In this document: in pieces, positions 25,416 to 32,928 of the stretch
Position numbering within the stretch: position 1 is the stretch's first letter
Layout of the letters: every line of letters begins with the position of its first letter
Source of the DNA: CAVWDU01 sp963840725
GTDB taxonomy: Bacteria > Pseudomonadota > Gammaproteobacteria > Pseudomonadales > Halieaceae
Direction: 5' to 3'
DNA: 64,000 nucleotides
Assembly (NCBI GenBank): GCA_963840725.1
Contig: CAWIZY010000016.1
Coordinates: forward strand, 1,240,001 to 1,304,000
Position numbers and translations under genes: made by a program
The notes under the pieces: model-generated
What the model was told of the DNA's origin: nothing
Databases searched by the model: none
The model's input: the letters and a program-made list of their open reading frames with translations, nothing else

Positions 25416-26351
25416 TCAGGCTTTCACCGAACTGCGGTAGGCCCGCGGTGAAATACCCAGGGTCTTGCTGAACAAGCGAGAAAAGTACAGTGGGTCGGCG
25501 TAGCCCAGTTCAGCGGCGATCGCCTTGACGCTCATTTCGGTGTTGTCCAGCAGTTGGCATGCGTACTCTATCTTCATGTGCAGAAAATGCCTGATGGGGG
25601 AATAACCCGTCAGGGCCCTGTAGCGTGTGGCAAAGTGATACTTTGACAGGTGCGCGACTGCGGCCAGGGCGTCCAGGTTGAGTTGCTCGTGGATATTGTC
25701 CAGCATGTAGGTGCGCAGGGAGTCCAGATCAAGCCCGCCCTGTTGGCCCCCCTGATGACGGCGGGTCTCGCTGGCCAACTGCGTCATCAGGTGCCGCAGC
25801 TGATTGGCGGCATTAATAAATCCACGGGTGCTATAACCCGTTTTACGCACCGACAGCAGGCTGTTGAAAGCGGCCAGAGGGGCTGGCGCAAGCCCCGCCC
25901 TGACGATGGGTTGCGCTTCACAATAGCCCAGATAGTCCAGAAAGATCCGGGCGCTGGTGCCCTGGAAATGAACCCAGTACACACTCCAGGGCTGGTCTGG
26001 TGAGGCGGTGTAGTCGTGGCTGACACTCTGCGGCAACAGGATAAGATCGCCGGCGCCAACCCGGACGCGGGTTGCGCCGGCGGTGACCTCGCCACCGCCG
26101 TCAACGCAATAAATGATCAGGTTGTCGTCGTGTTGCTGGCGTTGCATGCGGTGCCCGCCGGCCCGGGGATAGTAACCCATGGCGGTGGGATAGCAGTCCC
26201 GGGTGAGTGGGTGGTCAGAGAGTATTTTCAGCATAAAGGCCGGCGTCAGAAAGCGGATTCCCTGGTGCGGTAATGGCCATTGGGAAGGGCTGCTGATAAG
26301 ACGGGACCTCGGCACAGGCTGCTGGACAGTATGAATAGCAATATAGTCCAT
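25416..26351 (-). CDS. mmsR: AraC/XylS-family regulator of valine catabolism (MmsR-like)
   Basis: 311 residues. N-terminal cupin-type ligand domain (about 60-160, VRVGAGDLILLPQSVSHDY) and C-terminal double helix-turn-helix (about 210-308: LAAVAHLSKYHFATRYRALTG and AIAAELGYADPLYFSRLFSK). It is divergent from mmsA, as mmsR is from mmsAB in Pseudomonas aeruginosa, so it most likely activates the downstream operon in response to a valine intermediate. Two 9-bp direct repeats overlap its start codon and the intergenic region. Confidence 0.88.
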   Translation of the reverse strand: MDYIAIHTVQQPVPRSRLISSPSQWPLPHQGIRFLTPAFMLKILSDHPLTRDCYPTAMGYYPRAGGHRMQRQQHDDNLIIYCVDGGGEVTAGATRVRVGAGDLILLPQSVSHDYTASPDQPWSVYWVHFQGTSARIFLDYLGYCEAQPIVRAGLAPAPLAAFNSLLSVRKTGYSTRGFINAANQLRHLMTQLASETRRHQGGQQGGLDLDSLRTYMLDNIHEQLNLDALAAVAHLSKYHFATRYRALTGYSPIRHFLHMKIEYACQLLDNTEMSVKAIAAELGYADPLYFSRLFSKTLGISPRAYRSSVKA

Positions 26352-26381
26352 GAACTGCGCAATTTCGTCAATATGAACTGC
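26350..26381. promoter_or_regulatory. Direct-repeat candidate MmsR binding site
   Basis: ATGAACTGC at 26350-26358 and again at 26373-26381, 23 bases apart start to start, or roughly two helical turns. AraC/XylS dimers bind tandem half-sites with about this spacing. The site lies between divergent mmsR and mmsA, starting 56 bases before the mmsA frame opens and overlapping the mmsR start codon. Confidence 0.5.
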
Positions 26382-26436
26382 CTCACCGGGGTGCTAGAGT
26401 AGTTCCCCGTTTTAGACAGTGACCGCAGGTGACATC

Positions 26437-27933
26437 ATGACCCGTCAAGTACCGCTTTTTATCAACGGTGAGTTCGTCCAAAGCAGTAGCGCCGAGAAGC
26501 TACCCGTCATCAACCCGGCCGACCAATCGGTGTTGGCCGAGGTGCCTCTGGCGAGCGCGGACGAGGTCGACGCGGCCGTTGCCAGCGCGAAACAGGCGTT
26601 TCAAACCTGGAAAGATGTGCCGGTCTCCGAGCGAGCCAGGTTGATGATGCGTTACTGCAATCTGCTCAAGACTCATCATGACGAGTTGGGCGAGATCCTG
26701 GCGCGCGATACGGGCAAGACCTTTGAAGATGCAAAGGGCGATGTGTGGCGCGGTATCGAAGTGGTGGAGCAGGCGGCAAACGTGCCTTCCAACATGATGG
26801 GCGAAACGGTGAACAACGTGGCCGGTGGTATTGATACCTACAGCTACGTCCAGCCTATTGGTGTCTGTGTCGGGATTACGCCATTTAACTTTCCGGCCAT
26901 GATTCCCCTGTGGATGTACCCGCTGGCGATTGCCTGCGGTAACACCTTTGTGCTGAAACCTTCTGAGCAGGTTCCGCTGACGCCGGTGCGGCTGGTGGAA
27001 CTCTTTATTGAAGCCGGCGCACCCGCTGGCGTGTTGAACATGGTTCATGGGAGCGCACAGCAGGTCGATCAGTTACTCAATCATCCGGATGTCAAGGCTG
27101 CCTCGTTTGTGGGCTCGACGCGAGTTGGGGAGCATATATACAAAACCGGTACTGCGTCGGGCAAACGGGTGCAGTGCATGATGGGCGCAAAAAACCATAT
27201 GGTCATCATGCCCGACGCCGACAAGAACGCCACGCTGAATGCGCTTGTCGGTGCCTCGGTTGGGGCTGCCGGCCAGCGGTGCATGGCGATCTCGGTGGCG
27301 GTTTTCGTCGGTGATTCCAGTCACTGGGTCGGCGAACTCGCAGAGCGCATGTCTACCGTTCGCCCCGGTGCCTGGGACGACAGCGGTGCGGCCTACGGGC
27401 CGATCATTTCCAAAACCGCCCACCGCCGGGTCCTGGACCTGATCGAGCAGGGTGTTAAAGAGGGCGCGGAGTGTCTGCTCGATGGTCGCGATTGCGCGGT
27501 CGAGGGCCTGCCCGAGGGTAACTGGATAGGCCCGACGCTTTTTGCCGGGGTCAAGACGGACATGGCCATCTATCAGCAGGAAATTTTTGGCCCGGTGCTG
27601 TGCTGTATGAACGTGGATACGCTGGACGAGGCTATCGAGCTCATAAACAGTCTCGAGGTGGGCAATGGCACCTCGATCTTTACCGCTTCTGGTGGCGCGG
27701 CGCGCAAATATCAACAGGAAATCCTGGTGGGCCAGGTGGGTATCAATATACCCATACCGGTGCCCCTGCCAATGTTCTCTTTCACCGGTTGGCGGGGTTC
27801 CTTCCGCGGTGATTTGCATGCTTTTGGCAAGCAGGCCGTCCGTTTTTTCACCGAAACCAAGACCATCACGGCTCGCTGGACTCACCAGGAAACAGCCGCA
27901 AAGAATCCGGATATGAGCATCAACTTGCGTTGA
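26437..27933 (+). CDS. mmsA: Methylmalonate-semialdehyde dehydrogenase (CoA-acylating)
   Basis: Converts (S)-methylmalonate semialdehyde to propionyl-CoA, the last step of valine and thymine-derived catabolism. 498 residues, the standard MmsA length. Catalytic Cys282 in [14 protein letters not shown] site [24 protein letters not shown]; and [18 protein letters not shown] 26419 could start six codons earlier but the ATG has CAGGTGAC in front. First gene of a five-gene valine operon. Confidence 0.96.
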   Translation: MTRQVPLFINGEFVQSSSAEKLPVINPADQSVLAEVPLASADEVDAAVASAKQAFQTWKDVPVSERARLMMRYCNLLKTHHDELGEILARDTGKTFEDAKGDVWRGIEVVEQAANVPSNMMGETVNNVAGGIDTYSYVQPIGVCVGITPFNFPAMIPLWMYPLAIACGNTFVLKPSEQVPLTPVRLVELFIEAGAPAGVLNMVHGSAQQVDQLLNHPDVKAASFVGSTRVGEHIYKTGTASGKRVQCMMGAKNHMVIMPDADKNATLNALVGASVGAAGQRCMAISVAVFVGDSSHWVGELAERMSTVRPGAWDDSGAAYGPIISKTAHRRVLDLIEQGVKEGAECLLDGRDCAVEGLPEGNWIGPTLFAGVKTDMAIYQQEIFGPVLCCMNVDTLDEAIELINSLEVGNGTSIFTASGGAARKYQQEILVGQVGINIPIPVPLPMFSFTGWRGSFRGDLHAFGKQAVRFFTETKTITARWTHQETAAKNPDMSINLR

Positions 27934-27941
27934 CAGGCAGA

Positions 27942-27959
27942 CCGGAGCGGCAGCTCCGG
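27942..27959 (+). other. Intercistronic hairpin after mmsA
   Basis: A 7-bp GC-rich stem ccggagc/gctccgg with loop ggca in the 60-base gap before the acyl-CoA dehydrogenase gene. No T run follows, so it is more likely an mRNA stability element or partial attenuator than a terminator. Confidence 0.5.
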
Positions 27960-27993
27960 CTGGTTGCCACACGGTAGAAAAGGAGTAGTTGCT

Positions 27994-29154
27994 ATGGACT
28001 TTTCGCTCAGTGAAGATCAGCAGGCATTCGTGCAGAGTGCTCGCGCCTTCTCGGACGGAGCGCTCGCCCCTAATGCGGCCCGCTGGGACGAAGAGTCAAT
28101 CTTCGCCAGAGATGCGCTTGCCCAGGCAGGTGAGTTGGGCTTTATGGGGATGTACACCCCGGAATCCGCCGGCGGCCTGTCGATGTCGCGGCTGGATGCG
28201 AGTCTCATCGTTGAGGAACTTGCTCGAGGATGTACGGCTACCGCCGCATTTCTCACTATTCACAATATGGCCACCAACATGGTCGGCAAGTACTGCGGAG
28301 ACGCTGTCATCGAGCAGTGGTGCCCCGACCTGGTCACGGGTCGCAAGCTGGCCTCTTACTGCCTGACTGAACCCGGTGCCGGCTCGGATGCGGCCGCACT
28401 GCGCACCAGTGCCGAGCGCGATGGTGACGATTACCTGGTGAACGGGAGCAAAGTGTTTATCTCCGGCGCGGGAGCGACCGAGGTGCTGGTGGTTATGCTG
28501 CGCACCGGCGGTCCTGGACCCAAGGGTATTTCGGCACTGCTGGTGCCGGCCGATGCAGAGGGGGTCAGCTACGGCAAAAAGGAGGCGAAAATGGGCTGGA
28601 ATGCCCAGCCTACCCGTATGGTGACATTCGATAATGTCCGGGTACCGGTCGCCAATCGCCTGGGTGCCGAAGGTCAGGGCTTTGCGATTGCAATGGAGGG
28701 CCTGGACGGTGGGCGCATTAATATCGCAACCTGTTCTATCGGCACGGCACAGCAGGCATTGGAAGAGGCTGCGGCTTATGTGCAGGAGCGCCGCCAGTTC
28801 GACGCTTCCATTGCAGATTTTCAGGCCACCCAGTTCAAACTGGCCGACATGCTGACCGAGTTGGTGGCGGCCCGGCAGATGGTGCGGCTGGCGGCCAGCA
28901 AGCTGGACGCCGGGGACCCTCAGGCGACCACCTACTGCGCTATGGCCAAGCGCTTTGCCACCGATGTCGGTTTTGCGGTCTGCAACGATGCACTGCAGCT
29001 CTATGGCGGCTACGGGTATATCCGGGAGTACCCCATGGAACGCCATGTGCGCGATACCCGGGTGCACCAGATACTGGAAGGCACGAATGAGATAATGCGG
29101 GTCATCGTGGCCCGGAGACTATTGATGGAAGGCGCCCTGGAGGTAATTAAATGA
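27994..29154 (+). CDS. Acyl-CoA dehydrogenase, probably isobutyryl-CoA dehydrogenase
   Basis: 386 residues. FAD/acyl-CoA dehydrogenase fold with CLTEPGAGSDAAAL, WNAQPTRMVTFDNVRVP, YGGYGYIREYPMERHVRDTR and catalytic Glu362 in LEGTNEI. The Glu at this position is that of short/medium-branched acyl-CoA dehydrogenases. Placed between mmsA and the enoyl-CoA hydratase, it most likely oxidises isobutyryl-CoA to methacrylyl-CoA. Start ATG 27994 follows AGGAG. Overlaps the next gene by ATGA. Confidence 0.93.
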   Translation: MDFSLSEDQQAFVQSARAFSDGALAPNAARWDEESIFARDALAQAGELGFMGMYTPESAGGLSMSRLDASLIVEELARGCTATAAFLTIHNMATNMVGKYCGDAVIEQWCPDLVTGRKLASYCLTEPGAGSDAAALRTSAERDGDDYLVNGSKVFISGAGATEVLVVMLRTGGPGPKGISALLVPADAEGVSYGKKEAKMGWNAQPTRMVTFDNVRVPVANRLGAEGQGFAIAMEGLDGGRINIATCSIGTAQQALEEAAAYVQERRQFDASIADFQATQFKLADMLTELVAARQMVRLAASKLDAGDPQATTYCAMAKRFATDVGFAVCNDALQLYGGYGYIREYPMERHVRDTRVHQILEGTNEIMRVIVARRLLMEGALEVIK

Positions 29155-29939
29155 ATCTGAGTGAATCTGCCAAACTGCATGCAGAACTCCGCGGGAACGT
29201 TGCGGTGGTTACCATGGATAACCCGGCGGCAAACACCTGGGATACGGAGAGTCTGCCAGCGCTGAGGCATCTGGTTGCAAGCCTCAACGACAACCGGGAG
29301 GTGTACTCGCTGGTGCTGACGGGTGCGGGGGACAAGTTTTTTTCAGCCGGGGCAGACTTGAAATTGTTCGCCGATGGTGACCCCGAGAAGGCGCGTACCA
29401 TGGCTCGCCTGTTCGGCGAGGCATTCGAGGCGTTGGCGGATTTCCGTGGTGTCTCTATCGCCGCGATCAACGGTTTTGCTATGGGCGGGGGTCTTGAAGT
29501 GGCGCTGGCCTGTGATCTGCGTGTGGCTGAAGAGCAGGCAAAAATGGCCTTGCCGGAGGCGACCGTCGGTCTGTTGCCCTGCGCCGGGGGCACCCAGCGC
29601 CTGTCCTGGCTGGTCGGAGAGGGTTGGGCGAAGCGGATGATCCTCTGTGGTGAACGCCTCGACGCTGAGACGGCCCAGCGAATTGGCCTGGTTGAGGAAG
29701 TGGTCCCTCAGGGGGGTGCCCTGAGCCGGGCGCTGGCACTGGCCGAACAGGCCTCGAAACAGAGCCCCTCGTCAGTGGCCTTTTGTAAACGACTTGTACA
29801 CAGCGGTCGCAATACGGTGATCGCGGCTGGTCTGGAGAGCGAGCGAGATCTGTTCGTGGAGTTGTTTGCCACCAAGGATCAGCGCGAGGGGGTTAACGCC
29901 TTTCTCGAGAAGCGCAAACCACAATGGAAGAACGGTTAA
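29151..29939 (+). CDS. Enoyl-CoA hydratase
   Basis: 262 residues of the crotonase superfamily. SAGADLKLFADG and INGFAMGGGLEVALACDLRVAEE build the oxyanion hole and substrate site; LPEATVGLLPCAGGTQRLSWLVG carries the catalytic Glu region. In this operon it should hydrate methacrylyl-CoA to 3-hydroxyisobutyryl-CoA. The start ATG overlaps the preceding stop. Confidence 0.92.
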   Translation: MNLSESAKLHAELRGNVAVVTMDNPAANTWDTESLPALRHLVASLNDNREVYSLVLTGAGDKFFSAGADLKLFADGDPEKARTMARLFGEAFEALADFRGVSIAAINGFAMGGGLEVALACDLRVAEEQAKMALPEATVGLLPCAGGTQRLSWLVGEGWAKRMILCGERLDAETAQRIGLVEEVVPQGGALSRALALAEQASKQSPSSVAFCKRLVHSGRNTVIAAGLESERDLFVELFATKDQREGVNAFLEKRKPQWKNG

Positions 29940-29970
29940 TCAGTCTGGAGCGGAGCCGCGGGGCGAGCAA

Positions 29971-31083
29971 ATGTCAGAGACACCTATCAAGTTTGCAGAA
30001 TTGTCGGCACTGGTCGGTAAAGTCGGGCGGGTGACCCTGGATGTCCCCGCCACCCTCAATTCCTTGACCCTGGAAATGGTCGATCTGCTGCAGGAGCATT
30101 TGAACCGATGGCGGGATGACCCAGCCCTGGCGATGATTTTTATCGACGGCGCTGGCGCCAAGGCTTTTTGTGCCGGGGGTGATGTTCAGGCGCTTCACGC
30201 TTCGGCCACCGCTACACCAGGCGGACCTTGCGAGTATGCAGAGAGTTTTTTTACCCGCGAGTATCGGATGAACTACGCACTGCATACCTATCCCAAGCCG
30301 GTGCTTTGTTGGGGCCATGGCATTGTGATGGGCGGCGGCCTGGGTGTGATGGCGGGCTGTTCGGAACGCGTCGTAACCGAAGCCACCAGAATCGCAATGC
30401 CGGAGGTTGGCATCGCCCTGTTCCCGGACGTTGGCGGGAGCTGGTTTCTCAATCATATGCCCGGAAAGTCGGGTCAGTTCCTGGCCCTAACCGGCGCCTC
30501 GATCAATGCGGCAGACGCCATCTATACTGGCCTTGCGGATCGTTTTATCGCCAGCGAGCTAAAGGACGGGGTTTTGGCCGCGCTGCTGCAACAGCAATGG
30601 AGTGCCGAGGCAGATTCCAACCGCGGCCTCCTGCGCCACGTTCTGCGCCCCTTTTGTGAGCAGAGCCTTGAGCAGTGCCCTGCGGGGCAGGTCGAGCCTC
30701 ACATGGACATTATTAGAAGCCTCTGTGACGGTGATGACCTGCATCAGGTCATAGACAACATTATCGGTCTGGAAACAGACGATCGCTGGTTGGCACGGGC
30801 GGTGGGCGGTCTTGAGAAGGGCTCGAAGCTGGCGGCCATGTGGATTGATAGGCAGCTGTGGGAAACGCGACATGCCTCGCTCAAGGAGGTTTTTCAGGCC
30901 GAAATCCAGCTGGCGACCAATGTGGTTCGCCACCCGGAATTTGCCGAGGGCGTGCGAGCATTGCTCATCGACAAGGATAGAGAGCCCGCCTGGCTTTACA
31001 CCAGTTCCAGGGCGGTACCAACAGAGCTGCTGAACCGGTTTTTTGACGCGCCCTGGGATGAAAATCCCCTGACAGATCTTTAA
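29971..31083 (+). CDS. 3-hydroxyisobutyryl-CoA hydrolase
   Basis: 370 residues, longer than hydratases and typical of HIBYL-CoA hydrolases of the crotonase fold. GAGAKAFCAGGDVQAL, GHGIVMGGGLGVMAGCSERV, MPEVGIALFPDVGGSWFLN and the C-terminal FDAPWDENPL are diagnostic. Releases free 3-hydroxyisobutyrate for MmsB. The ATG at 29971 is preceded by GGGGCGAG; the 35 upstream in-frame codons overlap the previous gene and are excluded. Confidence 0.94.
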   Translation: MSETPIKFAELSALVGKVGRVTLDVPATLNSLTLEMVDLLQEHLNRWRDDPALAMIFIDGAGAKAFCAGGDVQALHASATATPGGPCEYAESFFTREYRMNYALHTYPKPVLCWGHGIVMGGGLGVMAGCSERVVTEATRIAMPEVGIALFPDVGGSWFLNHMPGKSGQFLALTGASINAADAIYTGLADRFIASELKDGVLAALLQQQWSAEADSNRGLLRHVLRPFCEQSLEQCPAGQVEPHMDIIRSLCDGDDLHQVIDNIIGLETDDRWLARAVGGLEKGSKLAAMWIDRQLWETRHASLKEVFQAEIQLATNVVRHPEFAEGVRALLIDKDREPAWLYTSSRAVPTELLNRFFDAPWDENPLTDL

Positions 31084-31106
31084 CTACCCATCGGAGGATG
31101 CCACAA

Positions 31107-32000
31107 ATGGCGACTGTTGCGTTTATTGGTCTTGGCAATATGGGCGGCCCCATGGCCGGCAATTTACTCAGTGCTGGACACCAGGTAACCGTCTTCGACC
31201 TGTCGCCGGTGGCCTGTGAGCAACTGCAGGCAGCCGGGGCCAGTGTCGCGGAGTCCGCCGCTGGCGCGGCTGCGTCCGTGGATTATGTCGTGTCCATGCT
31301 GCCGGCCGGTAAACACGTCGCAGCGACCTACCTGGGCGAAACCGGTCTGCTGGCTATCGTTGATCCCGCGACGACCCTGCTCGACTGCAGCACCATCGAC
31401 GCAGCGACGGCCCGCGAAGTTGGGGCTGCTGCTGCCGCTCGGAATATCGGCTTCATGGATGCTCCAGTCTCCGGAGGCGTCGCAGCGGCAGCCGCGGGCA
31501 CCCTGGCGTTCATGTGTGGGGGTGAAGAGGCCACGTTTGAAAAAGCCCGTATTGTTCTCGGTGACATGGGCAAGAATATTTTTCACGCGGGTCCGGCGGG
31601 GGCTGGCCAGGTCGCCAAGGCCTGCAATAATATGCTGCTGGCCATTCATATGATCGGAACTTGTGAAGCGCTGGAGATGGGGGTCCGCAGCGGCCTGGAC
31701 CCCAAGGTTCTCTCCGAAATCATGCTCGCAAGCTCGGGCCGAAACTGGTCACTGGAGGTGTATAACCCCTACCCGGGCGTGATGGAAGCCGCCCCCGCCA
31801 GTAAGGGGTACAAGCCCGGTTTTATGGTCGACCTGATGCTCAAGGATCTGGGATTGGCGATGGAAATCGCCGGGCAAAGCAATTGCGATAATGCGATGGG
31901 AAAGCTGGCCCATGAACTCTATGCGCGCCATCAGCAGAGCGGTCAGGGCGAACAGGACTTTTCCGGTATTCTACAGCTGATCAAAGCGCAGGGGGATTGA
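31107..32000 (+). CDS. mmsB: 3-hydroxyisobutyrate dehydrogenase
   Basis: 297 residues. Oxidises 3-hydroxyisobutyrate to methylmalonate semialdehyde, the MmsA substrate, closing the pathway. N-terminal NAD site VAFIGLGNMGGPMAGNLL; substrate-binding DAPVSGGVAAAAAGTL; catalytic Lys in GAGQVAKACNNM; C-terminal KDLGLAME. The start at 31107 has CGGAGG nine bases upstream; the ATG at 31098 is too close to it. The 3' end overlaps the convergent DUF4340 gene by 20 bp. Confidence 0.95.
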   Translation: MATVAFIGLGNMGGPMAGNLLSAGHQVTVFDLSPVACEQLQAAGASVAESAAGAAASVDYVVSMLPAGKHVAATYLGETGLLAIVDPATTLLDCSTIDAATAREVGAAAAARNIGFMDAPVSGGVAAAAAGTLAFMCGGEEATFEKARIVLGDMGKNIFHAGPAGAGQVAKACNNMLLAIHMIGTCEALEMGVRSGLDPKVLSEIMLASSGRNWSLEVYNPYPGVMEAAPASKGYKPGFMVDLMLKDLGLAMEIAGQSNCDNAMGKLAHELYARHQQSGQGEQDFSGILQLIKAQGD

Positions 32001-32928
32001 CGGCCTCAGGGGACTGAGGGCTCGTTGATGTTGGCCGCGACCCACCCATCATCCGCTCAGCGTTGACGGTATTGAGCCGATTAAAATCGTCCTCAGGCAG
32101 CACAAAAAAAGTCTGGTAACGGCTGCTGTGCACATAGTGGGTGTCGTCCAGGGTATAAAGCTCCAGGACCTGGTCGCCGCTGAGACTGTCCGTGTAGAGG
32201 GTCAACAGGGGGTCCAGCGACGCCAGTTCGCGCTGGGCTTCCTCGCCCGCCAGCCCCGACACCTGCATATGTTCCAAAGCGTCCAGTAAAGCCAGCAGTT
32301 CCCTCTGGTCCGGCGGCATGCCCCAGCCGGACAGCCAGCCATCGCCGGCTCGTGAGATGTCATAGGTATCGCTGGCTACGCTGATGGGAACGCGCATTTG
32401 CAATAACGTTCTGTCCAGCCAGGGCTCGGCTGATGCCGGCGCATCGAAACTGTTGAATTCGATAGCGTAGACCGATTTTTCACGGTCAGCGCGGGCGTGA
32501 ACCTTGCGAAACCCCGGGGATGTACCGAGGTAAACGGTGCCCAGCAGTTTATCCCCGCCGATCAGAATAATCCGCCGCTGATAGTGGTAATCAGCAACCT
32601 GGAATCGTTGTCGCGCAGCGGCCGTTTTGGCAACGGGCCAGACGGGGGTTGTCTGGCTCAGGCCCTTGATCAAGGTTCTTACCCTGTCGTCGTCGGCAGG
32701 TAATTCGTCCATCCCTGAGAGTAGCCAACGTCCCTCACGGTTGCGCAGCACGATTTCATTGTCCCGGTCATCGGCGATGTGAATTTCGTCCACGAGATTC
32801 GGTTCGATCAGCAGCAGTGGGCCTGCGCTGTCGCTCTCCGGCCTGTCATCCCGTGGCCAATAGACCCAGGCAGCCAACGCACACTGCAGTACGAGCAGTA
32901 GCAGGAGAAAATGTACTGCGCCCTTCAT
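31981..32928 (-). CDS. DUF4340 domain protein of a Gld-like ABC system
   Basis: 315 residues. N-terminal membrane anchor (about 5-24), then a soluble periplasmic region matching DUF4340 (VDEIHIADDRDNEIVLRNREG and following; DDRVRTLIKGLS). Tail after about 290 is low complexity, rich in Ser and Pro. It overlaps the upstream GldFG-like gene by four bases. DUF4340 proteins regularly follow GldG-type auxiliary proteins; function unknown, probably a third envelope component. Confidence 0.8.
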   Translation of the reverse strand: MKGAVHFLLLLLVLQCALAAWVYWPRDDRPESDSAGPLLLIEPNLVDEIHIADDRDNEIVLRNREGRWLLSGMDELPADDDRVRTLIKGLSQTTPVWPVAKTAAARQRFQVADYHYQRRIILIGGDKLLGTVYLGTSPGFRKVHARADREKSVYAIEFNSFDAPASAEPWLDRTLLQMRVPISVASDTYDISRAGDGWLSGWGMPPDQRELLALLDALEHMQVSGLAGEEAQRELASLDPLLTLYTDSLSGDQVLELYTLDDTHYVHSSRYQTFFVLPEDDFNRLNTVNAERMMGGSRPTSTSPQSPEAVNPPAL

